A DNA stretch of 64,000 nt, taken from Casuarina equisetifolia. Its lineage: Eukaryota > Streptophyta > Magnoliopsida > Fagales > Casuarinaceae. Positions 1 to 11,663 of this stretch are shown here, piece by piece. Position 1 is the first letter of the stretch, and every line of letters begins with the position of its first letter. The DNA is taken from NCBI GenBank assembly GCA_028551475.1, contig CM052362.1, positions 12,922,316 through 12,986,315 of the forward strand, in the 5' to 3' direction. A program made the position numbers and the translations under genes. The notes under the pieces are model-generated. The model ran no database searches, was not told the origin of the DNA, and saw only the letters and a program-made list of their open reading frames with translations.

Positions 1-50
1 CTTTAATACATGCTGTATCTTTCTGTGTACCTTATAATCTTCCTTAGGGG

Positions 51-235
51 ACTTGAACGTGGAAAGAAGTTCTGCTTTAGTGATAATGTCAATGGGAAGA
101 AAATCAAACATTCAACGTGAATAAAAGACAAACAGGTGAATGTCTGTCACGTGTGTTGCTTACGTCCAAGACTTGAATGTGGAAAGAAGTTCTTTTTAGT
201 GATCATGTCAATGTAAGGAGAATCAAAGATCCAAC
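51..235. repeat. Imperfect direct duplication in the last annexin intron
   Basis: Two copies of about 64 bp start at 51 and 171, both opening with ACTTGAAYGTGGAAAGAAGT and containing a GTGAT-ATGTCAATG block. They are offset by 120 bp and differ by a few substitutions and small indels. The stretch 236-1192 holds only AT-rich intron sequence in which I see nothing coding. Confidence 0.75.
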
Positions 236-1192
236 TATAGGATCTACCGTTGTATCCCTCTAAAAAATACAAGACAGAGTTGGGAATACCTATCCTGTGT
301 GTAGCTTGCATACAGCATCAGATGTAGATGCATCTTACGTGATTTGAAGTCAATTCATTGGAATTCACAGACTAAAATAAGCAGTTTGGTCATTGCTTTG
401 GCTACAAAAGATTTCATATGCATTAAAGATCTAATCTCCATGCAACTCCTGGCTGTGATTTCACTTTTGTAGGTTACTATTCCGATTATGTTTGGGTGAA
501 GATCATCCTAAAACTTCTAACAAAATTAGAGAGTCTCTTTAAGGAGTTTGATTAAGAATTTGTAAGTAGCTAACCCAGAAGTCCTATTTCTAGGAGGTTA
601 AGTAAAAGTTAACATATTAATGTAGGAAAAAGAAAAAGAAAAAGATATTACAACAAACAAGAGTTTTGAGTGTTGAGAAAAGTTTCCTAGCGTCTTCATC
701 ATTTCTCTCCCCTTTTCTTCCTCACTGTGAAATCAGAGGTTTTATTTACAGGCACTTATCACAGGTAATGAACAATCACAAACTGTTCTCCTTTCTTCTC
801 TCTTTTGCATCTCCAAATTAAGTCTTTATCCTCAAATGTTGACACCATAAAAGCCCAAATGTTTCCCTTCTAAATAACAATCAAATAACCCATCAATCTG
901 TAAGCATCAACCTCTCTACTAAATTCCAAACCCTAGATCCAGAGATTCTCTTAACTCTAAGCTGACCACAAGCACAAGACAAATTCCCCAAAACTGTCAT
1001 CCATCACAACTCTTCAGAAGTAAATTATAAGCATGCAATTTTAATATCGAATAAAACCTTAAAGTCAAGATGTTTGGAAATAGAAGGAAATGATATGCAT
1101 CCTTCAAACTCTATGATGTACCTATTACATTACATCGTCAGAGAACATCAGTAAATTATTGGCAAAAACAAGGAAAGATATAGATTAGATAC

Positions 1193-4100
1193 CTTTGCAA
1201 AATACTTTCCTGGATGGTGAGCACATTGTAAGATTGTCAAAAGAGCATACTCAAAGTTACCAGATGTTTCTTTTTTCATTGCCTGCAATAAGTTAAGTGT
1301 GCTTAGCATTGAATCAAAGAATGTAAAATGACAGATGGCTCAATACTGCACCATAGACATACCTTTTTCAACGAGTTGCCGTACATGTGATGGTACGCAG
1401 AATCAACTGCAGCCAAATGTGCCCTGCTTCTTTCACTAAAAATCTGTATGAAAGTCTTCTCATCAGTTCCCAGTCTCTTCTCCCCAGCTTTAAAGAGAGC
1501 TTTTGCATCCTTCTCCACCATCACTTTATCAACTTCTGGACCTTCATAGCGTGGTCTAGTTACATATGCGAGCAGCAACTGTACGGAGATTATTAACATC
1601 ATGACACATTATTTAAATGCTGAAAATCCAAATAAGAACATTAATTTGGATTGGTTTTGCCCATTCACAATGGGGCAGGGAATCAGGTTCTGGTGCTATA
1701 ATGCATTTCCCACAAGTCAACAAAACAACCCAACAAAGCCCAATAATTAAAAGATATTGATGAGGCATTAAAGGATTCTGACTTAAGTTCTGATTATTCA
1801 ACTGTTTATTCCCCTTTATAAATCAAAATCTGGAAGTTCATATGCCCTGTAGACATACAGCAATTGTTACTTCTAACTCATACAGTAGAAGAAATAATTA
1901 TAGATCTGCAAATTCTCTCCTATATCACGTTCCCATTTCATTTCCAAATGCAAGAATTTAGCAGAAATCAGTGCCTCCATTTTTTTCCAATAAAGAGAAA
2001 CTTTGTACCGTAGATGCATTCAATAACCAATGCCTTCATTTTTTCTAAGTTCACTGGATAGCTACATGGATGTCTAATATCAGAATAAAGACCACTAGCG
2101 TTTGTCAAATCCATCTATTTTCTTTAGTCGCTTGTGCTCTTCGATCATACTCATTACCCAACCTTGCAAACACTGTCAAAAAGCTATGATCACACACTGG
2201 CGATCTATTAAAGCACATTTTCCTTTATTAAGTCCTCAGTTACAGTGAGACACTTCTTGAAGCCATATGCGAAAACAATAGCAGGAACAATTTAGAGACA
2301 ATCTCTGGTGCGATGGTAATAGTCTTGGGCTTGCACGTGTAAGTAACTACTGCATGCAGAATTCTAAAGGTTAAAGCCGCATCCAAATAGCCTCTGAAAG
2401 AAGGACCCCAACACAAAATATGGATCGTGTTTCATTTAGCAATCCTCTCTAGATTGACTTGGATATGCAACAACTTCAAAATAGAGTACATTTTTGCACT
2501 CAAGAAAAACATAGCTAGTAAATTGATCTAATTATAAACTATTTAGCACAAACTTGGTCTACATAAGGTAGTTTTACGGATATTTTTGGACAGAGCCTTA
2601 AAGGACTTTGAATTTGATTTATCTGGTACTAAAGAACTCGTTGTATACAAAAATCAAGACATAAAATAGTATAAAGAGTGAATTGAATGCATCTACAGTA
2701 CAAAGTTTCCCATCCAAGTAGCCTTTGAAAGAAGTCAAGGACCCCAACACAAAATATGGATCGTGTTTCATTTAGCAATCTAGATTGACTTGGAGATGCA
2801 ACAACTTCAAAATAGAGTACATTTTTGCACCAAGAAATACATAGCTAAAAAAATTGATCCAATTATAAACTAATTTAACACAAACTTGGTCTCCACAAGG
2901 TAGTTTCACAGGTATTTTTGAACAGAGCCTTAAAGGAATTTGAATTTGATTTATCTGGTACTAAAGAACTCATCGTATACAAAAATCAAGGCGTAAAAGA
3001 GTATAAAGAGTGAATTTAACTGCAAAACTATTAAGCCAGAGATCAGAGAACTAAGAGTAACAACAAAACCACAGAGAGAGAAGAAAGAAAATGACCTTTT
3101 TATGATCCCCAGAGGCTTGAAATTCAATGTCCTGCTCAAGGTATGAACCAAACATAGTAAAGTAAACTTGTTTAAATTGCTGAATTTGGGATGGGGTTCG
3201 AGAACATATAACTTCAGTAGCAGCTTTGAGATCAATAAAGTCACCACACAAGGCCTGCCTCACTACAGTAGCATCCCGTGCTACAGGATCAAGCATCCAG
3301 AGTAGAACTGCTCTCTGATACCAAGCAAAAACATAAAATCAGAATTCAAAACTCCAAACGGGAACCAAAATAACTGCAGAATTTGTCAGTGCAATAGAAC
3401 TTGCACATTTACATAAGAAAAGAGAGAGGGACCCAACTGTCAGTACTTCAAAGACACAACGAGACACAAAATGTGAAAAGGATAAGCTTAAGGAATATGA
3501 ATTTGAAACCAGCAAAAAGCAGCCACATACCTTGTTATTGCCACTGAGCTCTGAAGATAATCGTTTGTTAAGGTCGCTGGAATACATAGTTCTGTATTCT
3601 TGTTGAATGAGAGCACGCTGTGTTGCATCCCGATGGGCTAGAATATTGTTAACCGCTCCAGTGTCGCAACCAAATCCTGCAAAGAAGATAGACGAATAGG
3701 TTAACTCAAGTCTTGAAATAAAGAACCAAACAAGGGCACAAATTTCAGAACCAATTAAGTTGAAGTTAGATTTCACACCAACTACTATAAACCTACCATC
3801 TTTTAAGGAAGATCACTAGTAACCGGAGTAGTACAGTGTCTTCACATGGACACCATACAACAAGGGAAGTTTAGTAGTATTCTTGATGCTTCATGGTCCA
3901 ATGAAATAAAAATTTTGTTGACAAGCCAAGAAAATGAAATGGACCAACCAATAGGCAAGTGCTGCCAATCCCAAGCCTAGTTAATCTACTACAGTTGAAA
4001 ATCATAGTGAAGTGCGGCAGAAACTTTTTGGGGTAAGTAAAAATAATTGCTCTCAATCCAATTAAATTTCTTGCAACAGGTATGCAGCAGACATCTTTTT

Positions 4101-5492
4101 GGATTGCTAAACTTGTGTTGTTACCAACTCCATTTTGCTTCTCAGATATGTTCCTAGTACTCCTGCCAGCTAGTTCCTCTTTTTTCAGTCATTCTTCAGT
4201 AGCTTGATTAATCTCATAGTATTGGTACACATTCTCCATATAAATTGCGACGTTCAAGACTGCTTGGTTTCAGATGCAAATCTGTCATTACTGCACCTTT
4301 CCACAATCCTGACAACAACTTTCTTGTGCGATTCCCTTTTTTGTGGGTCTTTCAGAATCTCATTAAAAGCGTTTCAGTCCACGACCACCGTTATTCTCAT
4401 TAATGTAGGTGAAATTGGCTATAGACTTTTGTGTTGTCATTCGATTTTCAATCAAAGCATCAGATACCAAGAAAAAAGAACCCGATTATGGATAACAGTT
4501 GCTGCTGACGAGATTCTAATATTTTGCTTCATTTTTGTCAGCACAGAGAAAGAAAGAGAGAGACAAAGGAAAGAATCTCAAAAACAGTAAAAAAGGAAAG
4601 AGGCAAAAGCGGACTCAAGATTCCATATTTACGGGTAGGCTTCATTGAGAGTTTCACCCATTAACATATCTTGTCGGGCACGGCAAGGCCGATATGAGAG
4701 TAGAATTTTTCCAGTTTGACGGAGTTTACCTTTCAGGGTTTAACTAAATTCATCTTTTCTCACCCAACCAGCAAAATTCAACTTATTTTCAACAATAGAA
4801 AACGTACTTGACCGGAACTTTCTTATTGAATGGAGTAAACGCGTTTGATATGCCTTCTCATGAGCTCTTCTCGAGAATACGTCAGAAATTTCACGTGTGC
4901 CTTACTTTTTCCTTCTCAAAATCGATGATGAAGAAAGGATTTACCAGAACTTCCTGAACAAAATCGACTTTACCTTCTTCTATTTTTGAAATTTCTTCTA
5001 ATAGTTTTATGAGTCACCAGTTTAATTGCAGGACGAAGTAACAACTATTTTCGAATTTGCTGGCCCAGCAATTCAAAAATTGTCGGGGCTAATACTTTAT
5101 ACGTCGTTTGACTGCCGTAATTTTCGTAAAAGAAAAACAAAATTGCTTTCGATTCTGCCTCAGCTAAACCTATCTCCATCAGTTTCTTGTCTTTATTTCC
5201 TCTTTGCTTCTAATTTTTTTTTCCTACAGCAAATAACGGAAAACAGAAAGAAGATAAACTACGAAAACCAGAGAGCGAGAGAGACAGAGACACACAGAAA
5301 GAGAGGAAGAGAGAAGGGAGATCTGCAATCTAAAGCAAATATATCGACACAGAAGCTCCACAAAGATGCAAATAAACACTCACAATATGCAGAAAAAGAA
5401 AGCAAAAGATTCGTACCCTTGAAAGCTCGGTAGAGTTGAGTAGCGTCGTCACGAGGCGAGGTTAACACCGGAGGTATTATCACGGTAGACAT
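1193..5492 (-). CDS. Annexin, ANN5-like (3' end beyond left edge)
   Basis: Ca2+-dependent phospholipid-binding protein; plant annexins act at the cytosolic face of membranes. Five exons join in frame with GT-AG borders: 5417-5492, 3531-3676, 3096-3314, 1363-1578 and 1193-1282 (76, 146, 219, 216 and 90 nt), giving 249 codons. Annexin repeat 1 spans about residues 13-80, repeat 2 about 85-155 and repeat 3 about 165-245. The exon 1/2 junction builds a type II Ca2+ loop, KGFGCDT (residues 25-31), with acidic E68 about 40 residues on. Repeat 3 keeps RLGTDE around residues 182-187. Plant annexins are about 315 residues, so about 65 C-terminal residues (most of repeat 4) are missing. No matching exon occurs in 1-1192, so the last intron exceeds 1.19 kb. 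The start at 5492 is chosen because a plant annexin N-terminus (SPR-D-A-QL-RAFKG pattern) follows directly. By remembered family features it is closest to the AnnAt5 group; that assignment is inference. Confidence 0.93.
2381..3016. repeat. About 305 bp tandem duplication in annexin intron 3
   Basis: Copy 1 runs about 2381-2686 and copy 2 about 2712-3016. They share long near-identical blocks (for example ATATGGATCGTGTTTCATTT and CTTAAAGGAMTTTGAATTTG) with scattered substitutions and short indels. The offset is about 330 bp. Copy 2 ends about 80 bp before the exon 3 donor at 3095, so the duplication lengthened the 1.5 kb intron without touching coding sequence. Confidence 0.9.
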
Positions 5493-5591
5493 TCTGTGTC
5501 TCTTGTTCTCTCCGATTTGAAACCTAAGGATCAGGGGAACGCGTTCAATTATGATTCGAAGTAGCAGTTTTCTCTTTCCGTTCCCCAACTG

Positions 5592-5599
5592 TATATATA
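5592..5599 (-). promoter_or_regulatory. Candidate TATA box of the annexin gene
   Basis: A TATATATA stretch lies about 100 bp upstream of the annexin start codon, read on the minus strand. That spacing would allow a transcription start about 30 bp downstream and a short 5' leader. The call rests on position and sequence only. Confidence 0.5.
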
Positions 5600-5639
5600 C
5601 ACACGGCAATAACACGATAAAGACGTTCAACTTTCAGCA

Positions 5640-8600
5640 ACTGTCAAATTTAAAACAGTGTCCTCAACGTTCGGGTCAAGAGTACGGTTCTCTAAACGCG
5701 ATCGTTATCAAGTGTCTGGAGACGAGCAAACGCGGTTTGAAAATGTCCAAATAAGCGTTCAAATATTACTGCTAGTACGTGAATAATTAACTCTATATTA
5801 TTAAAAAGTATATTAAAATTTTGTCAGTGTAATAAAATATATGTAACATCTACTAGTCTCTTATTATCTTCTATAAATGGAAGAGGTAAAAAATTTCTTC
5901 GTGATTTTTTTAATTAACAAATTAAGCATTATTTCTTAACTTTTAAATGTCAATTTTTTGCACAATAGTCTTCTTCAAGACTATCAAAAAGGCATTACCT
6001 CAAATAACACTAATAGAATAGCTTACAAAAGCATTATGAACAAAATTGTTGGGAAGGGCAAAGCTTCAAACATTATAAAATTCTAAGCATTTTGAACATA
6101 AGTAATTTCTCTAATAAGTGAAAAATGAATGGATAAGACATGTATTTATAATTAGTAGTCTCGTTACTTGTGTTTCTTACATATGTTAAAATTTTAATGT
6201 GTTATCAAGACAATGGTTTAGATTCTCTACGTCAAATTCTGCAATAGTTTAGATGGCTGCAAATTCGCCGCCAATGCCTCTACTGCTTTACAGCGGCAAC
6301 CACGCATTTGTTTCGTGGCTGTTGTCGGGGGCCACTCTGCCAGTTGTGTTGCCAGCCCGAGCTCGTCGGCAATGCTTGCTAGGAACGGTTCAACCCATCC
6401 CTCCAAAACTCGGCACCCAGCCTAACTCAACACTAGTATATGTCAAATTACCATACTTCCTGCACGGCCCAATACAGCAACTTGACCCATCAGCCGAAAG
6501 CTCGTTATACCCATCCCACCACCTATCCAAATCAAGGCCTATTATACTACCCTTCCCCCTTTTATGGCTTATTAAGGCCTAAACCCCACCTCCTCCGTCC
6601 TTCTTGGACGTTGCCTCATGAGATCTTAATTTTAGGGTCTCTTAGCATCTCACAAACTCCACTGCAACCCTACTTGAGGCCACTCTATATGTGGGCTCTC
6701 AACAATTCACTGTGAAAATAGCTTTTCTTTTTCCACATTACCCATGCAAGTAATCTTTTTTATTTTTTAATTTTTTTTAATGCACACATAGGAGAAAAAG
6801 AGAGGGAAGGAGGGTTTTAAACCCCTAACTAAGTTAGGAATTTTTGACTTTTTGCCATTAAGCAAAGGGGAAGACCCCCAAACAAAGCTTGAACATTAAA
6901 ATGTAGGTAATCTTGTGTACCCATATTATTATTTTTTTCTAATGTTTTAATGGTCCTTTCTAGTACTAAAAATTTCTTTTTTGTATCCAAATTTGCTGTT
7001 GATAATAACTAACTTTTTCTATTTTTTACATATAATTTTTAAGCCATCTCAATCCACTTAGGTCAAATTTTACTCTATAATAAACTTGATCATGGTATCT
7101 ATCAAGTCTCATCACCTAATGTTGGCCTTATTTTAGTTGTATATGTTGCTTTGCATACCAACTCCCTCCTTATTTGGCATCACTACTTAAGTCATCTATT
7201 GTCTGACACTTTTATTTGTCTCTTAAAGTCAACACATTACTTTTTCCAATTTTTCTCTCTCCCTTTGTATTGCATGTGTTCTCAATAAGAGTCATTGCCA
7301 TCTCTACTCCTTATTACTCTTGAGCTTCTGCCTTTCTTCAACTTATTCATTTTGATATATAAGGAACTTCCCCAATTACCTCTTTCAATAATAATAAATA
7401 TTACATATTTATTATTGATAATTTCTCCCATTTCACTTGGCTTTATACCTTTTTTCGCTTGATTATAATTTTATAACATCTTTATTACTTTTCATAAGTT
7501 TGTGAAAAACTAGTTATAGTACAAGATTTGATCTATTCAAATCAATACACAAGATCAATCTGTAAGATTATTGCCAGATTTCTCATCAGAGGCATTGGCT
7601 AGTGTTTCTTGGCTTAGAACTAATGTGGTCATTACAATAGCAATGCTAACATGGCTAGGGCTAATGTAGTGCACCTCCTAACATGAACAATGACATGGCA
7701 ACTAATGTAGTAGGCACACTTGTGGTTGGTGCCTTAGTGACAAATGTAGGGGCATGATTGCGTGTGACTGGCATGTGAGGCAAGGGTTTTAACAACTGAG
7801 ATCAAGATCAAGATTACCTTTATGGTACTTTAACACCTTCACATGGAGTACATCTAAAAGAGTTTTGACATGTATAAACTTAAGCATCCAACATTTGGTT
7901 TGGTAACAGTCACTTAGTTGAGATTATCAATCAATCAATGAAATGTAGAACAATGGGTCCCTTTAGAGTGACAAATCTAATTAACCCTAACGAATCATAG
8001 CTAGCTTGGCACTTGTTAACCTTGATTCTAAAATGAGTTATAGTGCAACTTTTTTTTTTCAAATTGAGGGATAAAATGGACCTTGTAAAGTCAATTCTTA
8101 GGAAATATTGGATCAAGTGCAGTCATTGCACCAAAAGCTAAAACTAATGATAAATACGTAATATTATTTCCTATAGTCCAATAGCATAGAGCCCAACATC
8201 TATAGTTTGCAAGTTGGTCAAAAGGTTTTTGCAGTGCAGAATAGAAACTTTAGTATCATAGGTTATCAAGCACCAATGCCATGTTAACCCATCATAAATC
8301 CAACATAATAGTGAGTTTAAAGGGTGACAATTATGTCTCAAGACCAACAAGAAATACTTCATAATTTATGAGTCCTTCATGTGAAAATTGAGATTATCCT
8401 TAAGCAACTCAAGAATGGATGGTTAAATTAGGTTGCGAAGATTATTAAATTTCTTTATTTTATTCCCTTTGAATGAGTTTCACTTGCTGATTTGATTTCT
8501 TATTTATTGCAGTAATTATGTGATAATCGAACAACACAATCACTAAAAAAAATAAAAGGAGCAAAAATTTGAATGCACGGTTTATGCATGGTTCAGTCCA

Positions 8601-10200
8601 AGATATTCTTAAGCCTCCTCCACCTAGCTTTAGCCAACCAGCTAGATAGTTCCTCAATCAATTTTCAAAATCAATTACACGAATCAATGATCCTATCTCC
8701 ACAAATTTCTTACACCAAGGAATTTGTTCCACATAAGACATAGTAATGTCTTAGTTTTTCCCTTAGAAAACCCCTCTTAAATCCAATTACAATTACAAGA
8801 TATTAAAATCTTTGGACTAAATTCCTAAATGTACTGAAATGGAGGAAAACCAATACACGATTTTCTCTTTCTTTCAAAAACCAGTTCTAGCCTAACTACC
8901 GCATTTACCTTCCAACCATTGGATGACAACCATGCTTGGCCCCTTTTTCCATTTTTTCTTTTAACGGGGGGAGGGGGGGAAATGGTTGAAGAGTTCTTTT
9001 TTAATTTAAACTTTATTTTATGGATTTAAGACTTTCCTTTTCTTTTTTATGTAGGATTTTCATCTTCCACATAGGCATAATCTCATGGAAGCCTATAATT
9101 ATCTAGACCAATTTGATTGCTCCTAAAAGCATTTTTGCACAAGCTTGACAAGAATTTTAATTGATAAAAAATTTTGCACATCTAAATTATGATGGCCATG
9201 ATTTGACAATCTATTCTCACTAGAAGTCCTTTCCCTAAAAATGTGTCAAATTATGGTATATGAGGGCAACAAGATAACACATTGACATAATACATACTCT
9301 AGGTGCCATGAAGGTTTCCATCTATGTTGGGGAACTGATTTCTAGTATGGCATAATTAAAGACCTATAAAAAAAAGCATGTGCCTTGGCATGCACATTAC
9401 TTCATTGGCCAAATTTAGTTGCAAATGCCTAAAAACTACTACCATTATTATTTCTTAATACCTCTCCTCCTATCCTATTTCAAAATAAAACTAGAACTAT
9501 CTACATTCAACTTAGGCCCACTAGGTGAAGGAGATTTTTATCTAATCCACACCCTTTATTGATGACAATATGCCTTAAAGGAATTTGTAAACTTTATAAA
9601 GCAATGTGACCTAGAAAACTTGCATAGGTGGTAATGGAAAAGGAGGTGGAGACTTGAAGCATTAATGATGGATGTCCTTATGTATTTAAAGTGATGCCAT
9701 TTGTATCACTTTATGTTAGAGTCATTGATTTCCAACCAAATGCCTTAAGTGATTAGACTCTTTAAAATTGCAATAGTAGATTTTCATTGATTATTCCAAG
9801 CTATTTTAGAAAATCAAGGGATAAACAATAATGGAAGAAAGCTAAAGTTAGGTTGTACTTCTCATTACGTCTTGCTCCACTTGGTTCTTAAGGATTATTC
9901 ATCAACATACTAAATCTATTACTAGTGCTATCCTCCTTACCTATGCTCATTTTAGGACTTCTTTTGTTTCCTCCTTGTATGCTTGCTTTATTGCTTTGAT
10001 CTATGCTAGTCTTTCGGCTTTGTAACATGTTTTGCTCTTTTGGGGAGGATTCAACTTCATGTAGTTTGGAATTTCAAATTGTACATTACCTTGATTCTTG
10101 TCTCCTAAATCCTCATGTCCTTAATCCTCATGTACTTGATCTTCATTACCTTTGTCCCTATGTCCTTACTCCACATGTCCTTTATCATTGTTCTCTTACT
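5640..10200. other. Intergenic AT-rich sequence, no gene recognised
   Basis: No open frame here shows a recognisable domain. The stretch 6240-6720 is visibly richer in G and C than its surroundings and carries a 109-codon open frame (6253-6582) of proline- and leucine-rich, unrecognised sequence. Homopolymer runs such as the G-rich tract near 8966-8980 and T-runs are scattered through it. The composition looks like decayed transposon material, but no element borders could be placed. Confidence 0.5.
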
Positions 10201-10214
10201 GATTTAATGAGCTC

Positions 10215-10620
10215 TTTTGCACTAGAATCCACATCTCCTTTCTCTTTAGAATACATTCTTTATGTCCAAAATAGTGACACTTTTCACATATTTCAAACAA
10301 CCGACAATACTCCACTTTTACCTCAAAGTTAGCACCATTTCCTAGGTCAATTTCAAAAGAAGCTGGTAAAGAGCACTTGTATCTATTTCAACACATACTT
10401 TTGCATATGATATCCTTGGTTTTAGCTTAGTTGCCTTCTCCATAAATAATGGCTTTCTAATAGCACTAGCTATGTAGCTCATACCAATCTCATCCCATAG
10501 AGCATGTGCAACATCCTACAGCTTTATCCAAATTGGTATTAAAGTAATTTTTCCTTTTGCAATCTAATAGTATTATGTCAATTTTAAAGAAACATTGGTT
10601 TTCCTACCACATCACAAACT
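10215..10620 (-). pseudogene. LINE ORF1 relic (DUF4283 plus zinc knuckle)
   Basis: Translating the minus strand with one frame slip near 10376 gives the hallmarks of plant L1-type LINE ORF1 proteins. These are an ISYAKVCVEID-like block, then a ...FEIDLGNG... block, then a V-E-Y segment and a degenerate zinc knuckle CEKCHYFGHKEC (normally C-x2-C-x4-H-x4-C; two residues are missing before the last Cys). In intact elements this protein is the RNA-binding partner of the ORF2 endonuclease/reverse transcriptase. Stops and frame slips make it non-functional. The matching ORF2 was not found next to it. Confidence 0.6.
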
Positions 10621-11663
10621 CCAACTTCTAATACTTCCTCTATCTTTTTTTTATTAGTAGATCTAAAAAAGAACAAACCACTATTTGTTTCAGAAGTATC
10701 CAATAAACTTTGTTTTCCGCATTGTTTTTCCATAATTCCTTTTAATACAGAAAAAATGTAGTTTTGATCCTAGAAAGAAATCTACAATATAATTTTCATA
10801 AAATTTACTACCTTTTTGAATTACTTCCTTAGGAGGAGCAACTCTAATTTCCCCTTCATTTAACAATGGGGGCTAGTATGTGATATAAGCATTTTGTGCT
10901 AATCCTTCTATTATAATACTACTCCAAGAATCCTATTTTCATGTATGTTAAACTTTATTCTTAGAAATTACCTTGCTTGTCTCTTCTAGCTTTTCCTTTT
11001 GTTCCTTATTTTTTGGTTACACTGTGAATAAACTTTCTTGAATTTCTTTTTTCATTCTTACCTTGTTCTTTAAAGCTATACTTTCCTTTGCCATGTTTTT
11101 ATTAGCAAGAAGTATTTGTCTTAAACTCTTCACTATTTAGGTTTGTTCTTAGGAACAACTTGACCATCAACAGTGAACCAACTTAGTAGCTAATTAATTT
11201 GACAAGCAAGATTTTAATGACACTTAACAAAGGCTTAATTAGTACTCAGTATAATAGACCTAATATATTATGCCTTTTTCTATTGAAGATCTATTTAAAA
11301 TTCCACACTTTAATATCTTTAAATTTACTTATAAAGAATTAATAAACACATGGCTTTTGGTATGTATAGTCTCCTCTCACCAATTTAAAACAATACTCTT
11401 AACTAATCAAACAACAATTCAAATCACACCCGTGAAAAAAAAAACACTACAATAAGTTTCACCACACACAACAATCAAACAATCTCAATCCACCAAACTT
11501 CAACTCCTAAACAACAATCACATCCACCAAATTACCTTATAAATTCAACAAAACTTCTACAATAGAATCTAACCAATAAATTACAATCTAATAGGTAGAA
11601 TTTTATTTTATTTTATTTTTTATCCTTTACCTCCTGAACCTAAGAAATCCGATGATACCAAAC

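Noticed and set aside
5026..5433. Plus-strand 135-codon frame opposite the annexin first exon
   Set aside because: It overlaps the annexin 5' end and intron 1, is Lys/Arg-rich low-complexity sequence in its second half, and has no known domain.
10003..10332. Plus-strand frame with repeated H-V-L units as a possible repeat protein
   Set aside because: The stretch lies at the end of a minus-strand LINE ORF1 relic; its repeats are short degenerate CCTCATGT-type DNA repeats with no protein family match.
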